64,000 nucleotides of DNA, taken from assembly GCA_001600875.1 (NCBI GenBank), contig BCLD01000001.1, positions 2,061,452 through 2,125,451 on the forward strand, written 5' to 3'. The DNA is from Solicoccozyma terricola (Eukaryota > Basidiomycota > Tremellomycetes > Filobasidiales > Piskurozymaceae). Below the pieces are notes generated by a model that saw only the letters and a list, made by a program, of their open reading frames with translations, did not search any database and was not told the DNA's origin. Below are positions 51,199 to 61,988 of this stretch, in pieces. The stretch's first letter is position 1. The number at the start of each line of letters is the position of its first letter. The translations under genes and the position numbers were made by a program.

Positions 51199-54100
51199 TT
51201 AGAGGACACCGCCGAGAGTAGCGGCGTTGGGGGTGAGACCAAGGACGTCCTTGAAGATGAGCGGGAGGACAATCAAGGCGACAAGAACGCCTTGAACGAG
51301 AGTGTAAATGAGCGTGTCTGAAGGAGACGATGACAAGTCAATGAGCTTTGGCCGTAAGACAATCCAAACGACGCAGTCAGTACTCACATTGCACAACAAT
51401 CTTGCGTCGCTGACTTCGTTGACGGAATGAGTAGATGGGTGGTCGGATCTGTCGACTCGCTGTGAGACCAGAGATAGGTGTCAGCAACAGTATCAGGGGC
51501 ATTTCGCCGACTGCCAACTTACGTCGCAGCCAGAACAACATAGTAGAGTGCAATTGATCCAAGTACGGAATGAGGACCGGTGGAGTCAACAGCAAGAGAA
51601 GTGCTGTAATAAAGCCATTTCAGCATCCGGCTTGAACATCAGACACACAGTCACATCTGGCCGACTCACCATGACAGGCGAGGAAATCGGCAGAGTACAG
51701 ACCCATCTCGATGACCTTGACGACGAACTCTCGAGCCGGCTGGCTCAGTACGTGAGAACCCAAACCACGGTTGAACCAAACACCGGTCCACCAAGCCCTG
51801 TTGGTCTCATCGTGTTTGAATTCTCTCGACAAGAAGACCGCGATGAGGATCTTGAAAATAGCTCTTTGTACGCTGATGACGGCAATGACACCGAGCACGG
51901 CGTGAGAGACATTCCAGAGCTCGAGGAACCACTATAAAATCATGGCTCGTCAGCGCTGGCCAAAGGTGAAAAGGCCAATGGCGGGAGCTTACGAGGAACT
52001 CGAAGAACGCGACCAAGCCGACGACGGATCCAAAGTGGGCGATTGCAGCCATGGCAGCTCCGAATTGGTTGGTGCATCCATTGAGCTGAACAAGAGGATG
52101 TTCATGAGCAACAAGACCAACCCATCCGCGATCCACTAACACTCACGCATGGTCCCAGGAACAACGACACCAGGAAGAGGATGATGAGTAGGGCGATGTT
52201 GAATACGATTGGACCAAGGGAGATGACTGCGATCCTCAGCAATCCCGGTTGCACCGATCCATCCACCTTGAATGAGTTGACAAAGAGGTAGGCAATGACG
52301 AAGATGACAGCCAAGCAGACAGGACTGATGATTTCGGAAAGCAAGACCGCCTTCCAACTGGCACGAGGTACGTCGCTTGAGAGCTGAAGGCGAAGACATA
52401 TGTCAGCACTCGTCGCGAGCTTTTCCCCTTTGCAGTCCACTCTCACCTTCTCTGATGGTAAACCCAACTTCTTCCTCTTAAAACCGGTGATCTTTGTTCG
52501 TGACAATCGACAATATCCCACCCAAGAGTTGGCATGAGTCCTGGAGTTACCTCGTGACATCCACCGTAAGAATTCGCGGTAGTCGATGATAAAGTCGGCA
52601 AAGGAGAACTGATGCGGGTTGAACAGGAACGGTGATATGCACAGCGCCATGACAGAGATCCAGAAGTAAATGAGGTACGGCGTCCAAATCGTCATGGTGA
52701 TGTAGAGAAGCAAAATTAGGGTTCGCATTCCAAGGTAAATCGAAGGTCCAGCGAAACGGGAGCTGGAAGGTAGAGCAAGAGGTTAACTTTGATATGTATG
52801 CGAGTCTCAGACTTCAACTCACTATAAAATGCTGAACGAGATCCTGGTGGTAGCGAAACCACGACCAGTCGCGATGTAACGAGCTCCTCCAAACGTCAAA
52901 TTGCTCAAGATGGAATGCGTGTAGATCTGGGTAGAGAACACCTCGAAGACGGGAGACAGCGACAAGAAATGCTTCCCCAAACGCAAGAAGGCGCGCCCTG
53001 CACCACGCTCAGTGAGTTCTGTTGACAAGTTGAGTGTCAATGTGCTGAGCTACTAACGGATTGTTCACGACTCACCTTGCAAGAACAACGGCATGAATGC
53101 GATGAAGAAGACGATGAAGATCGAAATGATGCATCTGCGAATCCATTTGAAGACCGGCACGAGGTTGTAGCAACCTGACTGTCCTGGTAAGATGTCGCCG
53201 TTCGAGTTATACTTGCAGACCGTAAGCTGGTAGTTTAAAGTACCGAGATAGACGAGTGCAAGCATGAAGATCTGCACCGACGTGATGACCATGATGTTGT
53301 TGATGTGGAAACCAGGGTGACCATAGTAGAAGGTCAAGAATCGGTCCATCGGCAGCTGCGTCCCCAGGTAGTAATACTCTCGACTGAGCATCTGTTCACC
53401 CATACCGGTACCGATCTTGGTCTGGAAATTGAGGATGGTACCGAAACCTAGATCACGACCCTTGCCACATTGGTAGTACTCGGAGTGCTTGATGCGACCA
53501 CCTCGACCGAACGCATTCATACCAGCAAAAATGTCTTCGTTGAGATGGAGACCTTTCTGCGCCTTGGAGACACCTCCTCGAGTGTTCATGAAGATTGCGT
53601 TCAGGAAATCAGGATGACCGTAATGGAGTTTGCCGCCGATCCAGGACAGCGTTCGCGCAGCGAGAGTTCCGAATGTCTGCTCCTTTCCGGCGGCTACGTC
53701 ACCGAGGATACCAATGTTCTCAGAAAAGATGTACTCTCGAGCACCGAGAATGGCGACTGGCGCCTTGGTAAATTCAGCGTGGCCCCATTGTGCGTACGGA
53801 CTCTGACTGGAGGAGTTGAACTCCTCAAATTCTCCGAGGACGTTTCGAATTTTAAGGCATTCCTCGAGGTAGTTGTCCTGATTGGCGTCGATGAGTTGGA
53901 GATATTCACCTCGATAGAAAACGATGGCGTGGTTCTGATTGTCTGACTTGCCGTCACCAAGAATCGGGTTACCAGGGAGCTCGATACGGAACTTTGGCCT
54001 GCGGCGACCATTGGGCAAGACCTCAGAGTGACCATCGATGAGCGCAGAGAAGATGCGGGGTTCACCGCCTTCCTTGCGAGGTGGCTCTTCGTCCAAGTAG

Positions 54101-57100
54101 GCGATCTGTAGATCCGGGTAGGCACGAAGTAAGAATTCGGCATTCTCGTGTTCCTCCTTGTTGAACTTGGAGTATCTCTGCATCGAAACAACGAATTTGA
54201 ACTTGCGGCGAGACATCCTTTCCAGCTCTCGCTCGAGCTTATCGGTGTTTCCACCAAAGAGGGAAACAACCTCGGGGTTCTCGACCCTGTAGAGCAGCTT
54301 GATGGCCTTGGAGTAGTTCATGAAACCGGATACAGTGCGGTAAAGAGTTTGAGCACGCAAAGAAGCCCAGATACGAGTTCGCAAAGTGTACTCTGGAGCC
54401 GCAGACTTGAAACCGACGGTGTAGAAAGGGATATCGTCTGTTCGCTTTGACTCTCCCTTCTCGTCCGAACCGAATGGGTTAGAACCAGGACCGAAGCCGG
54501 AGTTGGACTCCTCGGCCAAAATCTTGGTGTCTTTAACAAAGTTATCCCACTCGACAGGATGCAGCTGTTTGAGGTACTCGAGCAAGGTGACACGGGTGTT
54601 CTGGTCCTCTTCCCTGATGATTTCCCTGAGGGAGAGTAAGATCTTCTCCGAGTAATGCGGGACCAACACGGTGAATGTAGGCATTGCATCCACAGGTAGG
54701 GGCTCGGGGATAGCGGTGGTAAGAGACTGGGCGAAGAATGAGATTCGACGCTCGGCTTCGCTTCCTTTCGGGAAGAACTCGGGCTTGGGACCTTTCTCGC
54801 CTTGAGAGATGAAGAAAGCCGGTGCGCGGAGCGTTCTTTTGCCCTCGTTATCCGATGGGACCTGATGGTAAAGCAGCTTCTGTACGTGGTCGATGGAGAG
54901 AAGATGCTCCCGGTACATCGAAATGATGACGGCGTTCCAAACCTGAGAGACAAGGACCTTTGGCTTATATTTGACTTCCATGTCACCGGTTGCGAGGATC
55001 TTTGCGTAAATCCGCTTGGGCAAGCGCATGAAAATATCCTTCCATGGAGTCCAGATACTCATGCCGAGGGCAAATGATCCTGCGGGGCATAAGGGGTGAG
55101 TTTTCAAGGAGGACAACGAAAAGCAGAGAAGACACTCACGACCGATACTGAAGACGGTGTTCCAGATTACATACCACAAGAACGTGTCGAGGAAGAAAAG
55201 CACTAAGTCCATGACGAACATGATGGCTAACGCAAACGCCGCCTGGTTGCTGCAAAGGGCACTGCCAAACACCTTGTCGCTGCAATTCTGCACCTTCATT
55301 CCGACCATGACTTTGATGGGGTCTCGGAAGGACAGGGTCAAGAAGAAGTACGATTCGGTCAACTTGCAGCCGAAAATGAGACACCAGAGGAGGATCGAGG
55401 CCGCGCGCGGTGAACCTTGAAGCTTCGGATACGATGCGGTGAATGTCTGATTTGCGAGATACTTGCGATTCTTGCCTGCCACACGATCGCCGAACATTCG
55501 CCCGGATGGCATGACACTAAACATGATGGTAGCTAGTATCGAGACACCGAATTGGACGTAGGCGAGGATCAGGGCGATGTTGCTAGTTTGATCGAAGAAC
55601 GCGATGTAGATGGACGGTCCACCGGTAATCGCAAGAATGACGAGGAGGAAGAGTAATCGGCGGGTCAAGTGGCTAGTGTTGTTCCAAGTGGTCGGGATGT
55701 ACGAAAACTCGGCGAGAGTGGCGGCAATCATGATGAGAGACGAAACGGCACCTCCCAAGGCGGTCATCGAGAACTCCATAGGCCTTGTCGCCGTAGTGGT
55801 GTTTTTCGGTGAATAAATCGTAGGAGCATTCCAAGCACTTTTGAGAGAGAGAGAGAGAGTCAACGAATGCGCCTGACAAGAGCGAGCGAAGATTACACTC
55901 ACGTATAGTACCAGAAGACAGAGATGTGAAGGACCCAGATACGGTTAAAGTTGACCAACAGATGGAAGAAAGACCGTTTCTCCAAATACGTCTTGAAGAA
56001 AGCTCGACTCCAATCGACCTTGTCCAACTTCATGAAACGTTGAGCAGGCGGGACGTCAACGAGACGGGTCTGTACATGGCGACGGCAAATTGAAGATCAG
56101 CTCGGTAGATGCTAACAATCATCGCGAAGGACCCAACGCACCTTGTCCGCCAATTGAATTCTTGCGATACCCTCGGGATACCAGAACAACTGGTTGACAT
56201 CATCATAACCGATGACGAATTCGTGATCCTTCTCCCTTCGAAGGAACTTGCCGTCCACCACCTCGTACCCCTGATCCCGAAGGAATCGATAGAGCGGCTT
56301 GACCACGCTCCTGAGGTACAACCCTTCTGGAACCGGCTCAACCCGATTCTGACACTCTGGAGATCGGTAGTAATCGTCCGCACACTTGAAGATAAAGCAC
56401 AAACACTCTGGTACGAATCGAACTTGAGCAGCTTCACCCCAACACAAGAGGTAAAGCGCGACTTGACGAAGTCGGTCGTATTGAGACATGTTGCTCATTG
56501 CCGTCCTCCATCGACTAACAGCAGAATCGAGAGATTTTTCCGTTGCAGATAGTGGTTTTCGCTTCTTTCCTGCGACAGACTTTACACGGGACAAACCTGG
56601 GTTCTGCGCTGCTCCGATAGCATCATCGAGATCGAGTTGTGCTGCAAAATACCATTTACGGTAGTTGGCGTGTTCACCGCCAATGTAGTCGGCGTGTAGT
56701 GTGAGTAAAGCTTGGTTTGGTGACATACGGGACGCTCGGGAGTCGAGTTGGATCATGAGGAAGTCGAATATGTTACGAGAGGAGTCTGGGATGAGGCAGG
56801 TAGGCGTTGGTGTCAGTTTTCGTGTTTGACAAATTTGTGTTACCGTCAACCGCACCTTTTTGGAACCCGAATTTGTTGGCCAAATCAATGAGGACATCCT
56901 CAATTTCCTCTTTGCTGAGGGGGATGTTAGCTTCCTGAGTCCAAGCCGGCTGTATAAACACGTTCATAACACCCATCAGTATCGTGGGGATCAACCGAGT
57001 CAATCTCAAGGAAGAAGAACGTTTGCAAGCCACTCACGTATGGCTCACGACCACGATGACCACCTGCCGATCCTTCGGTAAAAGTCGGAGTTGACGAGCG

Positions 57101-57502
57101 AGATGGAAGATATCCTTGTGGTGGTCCAGGTGGTTGTTGCCCATTACCAGCTGAACGAAAATCGACCGAAGCAAAGAAAAAGAAAAAAGAAAAACCCCAA
57201 TCCCCGCCGCGCCGCCGTCATTAGCCATCGATGTCAACGTCTTTTCCCCCTTTCAAAAACGTACTATAATCACTCCATCCACTCTCACTGGCCCACGTCT
57301 CTCTTCCCATTCCACCACCCTCATATCTCTCATTTATCTCCCCTTCACCACCTGCTCCAACTCCACCTCCAGGTCCCATTCCACCAACGTTATTCGCCGG
57401 ATCATAATATTGTCCACCACCTTGAGTACCTTGACCGGGAGTGGGCTGTGCAGCGTAACCGCCGGGTTGGTTGAAGGGGTCTTGTGGGTAGTTGGGAGCC
57501 AT
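51199..57502 (-). CDS. FKS1: 1,3-beta-glucan synthase catalytic subunit
   Basis: Fks1 makes the 1,3-beta-glucan of the fungal cell wall from UDP-glucose at the plasma membrane and is the echinocandin target. The protein begins [20 protein letters not shown] at the ATG 57502-57500, in a Gly/Pro-rich cytosolic head ending at [18 protein letters not shown]. It continues through about a dozen exons to the TAA at 51199-51201. Expected blocks are present: [24 protein letters not shown] text near 56370, the first membrane cluster, hot-spot region 1 ([10 protein letters not shown], about 55315-55344), the large cytosolic synthase domain ([94 protein letters not shown]) and C-terminal membrane segments. 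The long exon at about 53075-55080 carries the catalytic domain. It is the largest membrane protein of the window. Confidence 0.96.
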
Positions 57503-59336
57503 GATTGAGTCAAAACACCTGCGGAATGTTGGAGAAGGGATTGGATTTGGGGGAGGGAAAGGAACAAGGGAAAGAAGAGGGGAGATTTGGTTAGCTCGAA
57601 TGATCTTGGCAGTGGAAATAACTTCCCCACGGATGGATACCAGACAGTTGATCAGTGAGTGGCCACCCAGGCGAGCATCGGGTAGGTATCGAATATCAAC
57701 CTCTAACTCGACTGAGAGATACGTGGGAAATCTTGTATCAAAATTTGCTTTCATGTTTTCCCACGTTTTCGATTGTGTTCAACAACGGACACCGACTTTT
57801 GGTATAGCGAATTGGTCTATTCACTGTCCTCTATCTCCAACTTGATTCCATCCACCCCCGATCATTCTCGTACAACAAGCACACAGCACTCACCAATATA
57901 ATCTCGAACCAGCAAGACTGCTCCCCTTTGCGTGTTTACGTTGCTAAAGATTCCAAAAGAAAAGTATAGAACAATGTCCGATCCGAATTCCACACCTGTT
58001 TTGTTTCGACGACGACGGGGAGTTGTTGTACTATCGTCCCGTGATACCGAATTTCACAGGGGTTCGATGTAGCTGCTGTCGACCAACTGTCAACGTACGT
58101 GCAACTGAACCTGTCTCTCCGGGGCTGTGTTTGCGTGTTTTTCGTGTAGACCCGCGGGCGATTTATGTATTCCTTTGAAAGCCCACTTCGCTGCACCCGA
58201 CCGCTGACGTTTTGATGAGCGTATAGTCGACGAATCCGCGTCTCGAGAATACAGGGAAGCTCAAGGACGTATGGCGGGGGACTGGAGGCAGGGGATGTGT
58301 GTTGGTGGTGGTGTTGAGGAGGAAACGAGGGAGACCCAACGGTTGTATTGTTGAGAGGGGGGNGGGGGGGTCGAGGTGAAAACGGCGCGTGCAAGTAAAA
58401 TCCCGGTCGCATCGCTCTGCCCCCCCTTTCCTCCTCCTCCTGCTGCTCACCCTCCCCAGTCTCACCCGTTGCTACTCCTGCTCTCTCTCGACCGCAGCAG
58501 ATCCACACAGCCTCTTTCCTCTACGTCACTTTCCAAGAGGGAGCGGGGGGGGGGGGGGGGGGGGAGGTGTAACGAAATTTAAAATTTAAAAACCCACCAT
58601 CCGCAACAAGACCCTTCAATTCTCAATGCTACGTTCACAACCCCCCCTCTAACCGCGTATAACAAAAGTAATAAGCTTGAGACTGTGTGTGGTATATTTT
58701 CACCTCTATTCCCCATTTTGCGCTATATTACTCGCATTTAACGCTATCCAGGACTTGTTATCTTTGCCCAGCATCTTATTTATCCCCCCGATTGCAATAC
58801 ATAGCGAGAAGGAATTCCTTTCACCCGTGTTGTTTATTCAGTCGATACGTGGAAGCACTCTTTCCTACCCGACACAGTCCTAGGAACACGGACGATGCGC
58901 GCTACTTGTACCTCCATGATACCTAAACATCTCATCATGCAGCATCGCTTGGTCGTAGTCTGTGATACAGAGCGCGGATGAACCAGACTCTTGAGCGTAT
59001 GGATCTAGCGCAAGTTATGATCACTAGTAATTATATTCAAAAGCACTGCCCTGGGAACCTCCGCCGATGATTCAAGACAACATCCAAGAGGTCGATCGGT
59101 GAAAACACTTCGTGTTTATTGCCATTAAAAAATGCGATTTGATAATCGTAAAATTTCTGGATCTTCAAAAGTACCTGCATTGGCAGATGCATCTCCCTCG
59201 AAAGAGCCGACTGTCTGTCCTTTACCCATGTACCCAACCTCCTGAATGATATTTACCCCAACCTACCCTCCCTTGAGAACGGTTTTGCGCGAAATTTCCC
59301 GCCACCCGGGACGCGCAAAAAGGAAACCCAAAAATA
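57503..59336. other. Gene-poor stretch with homopolymer tracts and one ambiguous base
   Basis: About 1.8 kb upstream of FKS1 has no convincing coding region. A 190-residue minus frame at 57936-58508 is Pro/Thr low complexity and reads across an ambiguous base (N at 58363), so I reject it. Poly-G runs lie at 58357-58370 (broken by the N) and 58545-58564 (20 G). The region probably includes a long FKS1 promoter/5' leader. Confidence 0.6.
58545..58564. repeat. Poly-G tract (20 nt)
   Basis: Uninterrupted G20 on the plus strand, about 180 bp from a second G-run at 58357-58370 that contains the only N in the window. Such tracts are prone to length error in assembly. Confidence 0.9.
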
Positions 59337-59421
59337 TACAACATGGGGTAATCGAAACCCCGGCATACCCTAATGACATTTGTAATGGGAAGGGTATATG
59401 TTACCACTACACCAATGCTGT
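59337..59421 (-). tRNA. tRNA-Gly (anticodon CCC) with a 14-nt intron
   Basis: On the minus strand the cloverleaf folds: acceptor ACAGCAT pairs with ATGTTGT over seven pairs (one G-U), the D arm is GTG-TAGTGGTAA-CAT, and the anticodon stem TACCC/GGGTA encloses TTCCCA, a 14-nt insert (ttacaaatgtcatt) and A. The variable loop is TGCC, and the T arm GGGGT-TTCGATT-ACCCC has the standard T-loop. The intron sits one base 3' of the anticodon, the canonical place for nuclear tRNA introns. The mature tRNA would be 71 nt, usual for tRNA-Gly. Position 1-72 is A-U, whereas most tRNA-Gly have G-C there. The TAGTGGTAA D-loop matches eukaryotic Gly tRNAs well. Confidence 0.78.
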
Positions 59422-59618
59422 CTTGTCATGTTAGAATTTCGCCGCTATAGATATACCTCTAATACCGCGTCAACCCGGCTTCTTGTACAATGTGGGTAAT
59501 TGTTGGAACGACGACCACCCCACCCAAATGCCCAATATTCATGCAATATTCTCTGTGGGTTGTACAGATCCCCATCACATGCATAAAATTCATCTAAGAC
59601 CTAACACACCAAACCATC

Positions 59619-61231
59619 TCACACAACACCTCCATAAGCCATCTGTACCAAACCCTCCCAATCAAACCTTTCATCGCCCCTTGCAAACATCTCCAACGCC
59701 TCCTTCCTCCCCAACCTCTCCTCTTTATCCTTCTCACTCTCCACCGGCGCAGGTATTGAGCTGCAATAGAATCGTTGAAGAGCCATTGCGAGTAGTTGAG
59801 CTTGGGATTGTGTGAGTGAGAGGTTTGATGATGGGAGAGGAGAGGAAAGTGCGGATGAGTTGGGAGAAGAGAGGATTTCACCGCGGAGTAGGATTATTGG
59901 GTGATGTTGACCGTTTGGTATCGATTTTGATGATGAGGTTGATGAGGTTACCGTTGTTGATGATGGTGGGATATTGTATAAATCCGGATAATGAGTCAAT
60001 ACTAGGTGTGGTTGTGACCATTCTCCATTTTTTCTAAATTCCGCCAACGGCGTGAAGAGAACCGAAGTGATCGGTAGTGGTGAATGTGCGTCTCCATCCG
60101 CCGTCGAATCGAGACTCGAAACACCCTCAGTGGGATGAAACAACCACTGCATGAAAAACATCTCGTAACCCTCTTCTTCCAACCCACTCAACGCTCGTGG
60201 TAGCGGAACCACAAACCTTCCACACTTCGTCGCAGCCCCCACCATCGCACGGTAATTTTTAGGTGGTATGGTAGCTGATAAAAATGTGTCGGATAATGTG
60301 GGATGAAGACTGTGGTATGATTGCCAGAGGAGGGAAATCTCGGTGGTCGTGTGTGGTCGAGGGAGGGTAGGAGAGAATATGAGATCCAAGTTCAGTATGT
60401 CGGATAGTGGCTATTCAAAAGTCAATGGTTAGGACTTTACTCGGTATTTGAATTGAAGGTGACCGCCGTGTAGAGAGGAGAATAACTTACTTTGATACCA
60501 GCTCGATCACCTTTCGCTTGGGATTTCTTTTCTTGAGCTTTCGTCTTAGCTTTTTGAATCACTTGTTCAGCTACCCTTTCCTTCTCCGTTGAGGGTATAT
60601 CCTTGGAAGGGGAAGGTTCAGATGTTGTAGATGAAGATGAGGTATTTGGTGTAATAGATGACGCATCGACGATCTTTGGTGCGACCTGTCGTCTCAGTTC
60701 TTCCACGGATGAGACTTTCTTTCTACCAAAACCAACCGAGCACAAGAGAGAACAACCACCATGAACAAGAACAGCAGTCAGCGCAAATTACTCTTCCCAA
60801 TGAACCATCTCCATCTCCTAAGAAGAGGCATCGCTCGCTGCGCTCGCAAGAGAAGACAGATTCCTCGCTCCGCTCAGGGACATAGTGCTCGCTGGACTCG
60901 CGAAGACATATCCTTCGCTCCGCTCAGGGGGAAGAAGAGCTCGCTAACGCGAGCCAGAGTCTTCGCTCCACGAAGAAAAGAGTCCTCACTACGCTCTTAC
61001 TTACTCTTCCATCACCTTCTTCAGCTTGTCCATATACCTATCCCTAACCTCCCTCTTCACCCTCTCCAACTCCTCTCTAGTACCCAAGATCTGATCCGGG
61101 ATAGATTGAGCTTGAACTTCATGATGTTCCTTGTTCCTCGATGAGGATATTGAGATGGAGCGGAGGGCGAGTGACGATGGACGGAGGTGAGCGATGCGCT
61201 GGAGGGAAGGAAGTGTGCGTCTGATGATCAT
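59619..61231 (-). CDS. ATP11: Mitochondrial F1-ATPase assembly factor Atp11
   Basis: Atp11 is the matrix chaperone that binds free F1 beta subunits before ATP synthase assembly. Three exons (61231-61005, 60722-60491, 60410-59619) sum to 417 codons (416 aa). The N-terminus MIIRRTLPSLQRIAHLRPSS is a typical mitochondrial presequence. Then come RDRYMDKLKKVMEE, the disordered Ser/Thr linker and the core: LSDILNLDLIFS, SATIPPKNYRAMVGAATKCG, RFVVPLPRALSGLEEEGYEM, FFMQWLFH, VLFTPLAEFRKNGEWSQPHL, VLTHYPDL and ILLRGEI. An insertion of Ser/Thr (SSTTVTSSTSSSKS) follows the DLY segment. Intron 1 is unusually long for this window (282 nt) and made of repeated small palindromes. The start at 61231 is preferred over a frame-extending upstream ATG because it begins the presequence. 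Confidence 0.93.
60820..61000. repeat. Array of small GC-rich palindromes inside ATP11 intron 1
   Basis: Degenerate units of about 22-28 bp recur: tcctcgctccgctcagggac, tccttcgctccgctcagggg, ctcgctgcgctcgcaaga, gctcgctggactcgcgaag, gctcgctaacgcgagc and cttcgctccacgaag. Several are perfect short hairpins (gctcgc-taac-gcgagc; cttcg-ctcca-cgaag). The array fills the middle of the only long intron of ATP11. Confidence 0.75.
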
Positions 61232-61600
61232 TGTTGTGAATGGCGGTGGATGACGTTGATGCATGGGGGGGTGTTTGCCATAAAATATCGCCTTCGACCC
61301 CTCCCGCGCCACGTGGCCGTCTCTCCGGCGTCCGATGGCCCTATTACGTCGACGAGGATGAGATTCAGCAGCACCACCGACGTCGTGGTCTCATCGTCGG
61401 GTATCTTCGTGCATAGCTTTAAGGTAAGCAGCTCGACAGTCGCAACGCTTGTGCTCTATTTAACAGCCACAATATTCCATCTCTGCGATTTCCTTTCCAC
61501 ACGCCATTCTATCCAACATTCAGAGCAGGACCCGACTTTTAATACTTCAACTCTTCTGAGATCAGCGGATCAACGGTTATAACAGGACAGGTTTGTAAGC
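61232..61600. promoter_or_regulatory. Divergent promoter region ATP11 / YSC84
   Basis: This 369-bp shared upstream region lies between two start codons pointing away from each other. No specific binding site could be assigned from sequence alone. Confidence 0.5.
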
Positions 61601-61934
61601 ATGGGTATCAATTCTCCTATTCCTGGTGAGTACAGGAATTGAAGCCAGAGGTAGGACACAAAAGGGTGTTATGTTTGGGGGCTTGGGTTTGGTTGAGTGT
61701 GGAGATGGTTATGGGTAGCATCTGCATAGAAATGAGATGGCGAAGAGCTACAGTTAGATCTATCGTGTTCATGGAAGAAACTTGGTGCTAATTTCCTGGA
61801 TCATATCTCTTTTCACAATTCCCATTCTTCATTTTATCAATCTTATCAACCACGACGTCTCACACGGATCACACGTCTCATCTCTCCACCTCCCATCTCC
61901 CGCCACCACCGCCACCACTACCACATCCACCTTC

Positions 61935-61988
<54 letters not shown>

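Noticed and set aside
57936..58508. 190-residue minus-strand frame
   Set aside because: It is low complexity, reads across an ambiguous base in a homopolymer and has no recognisable domain.
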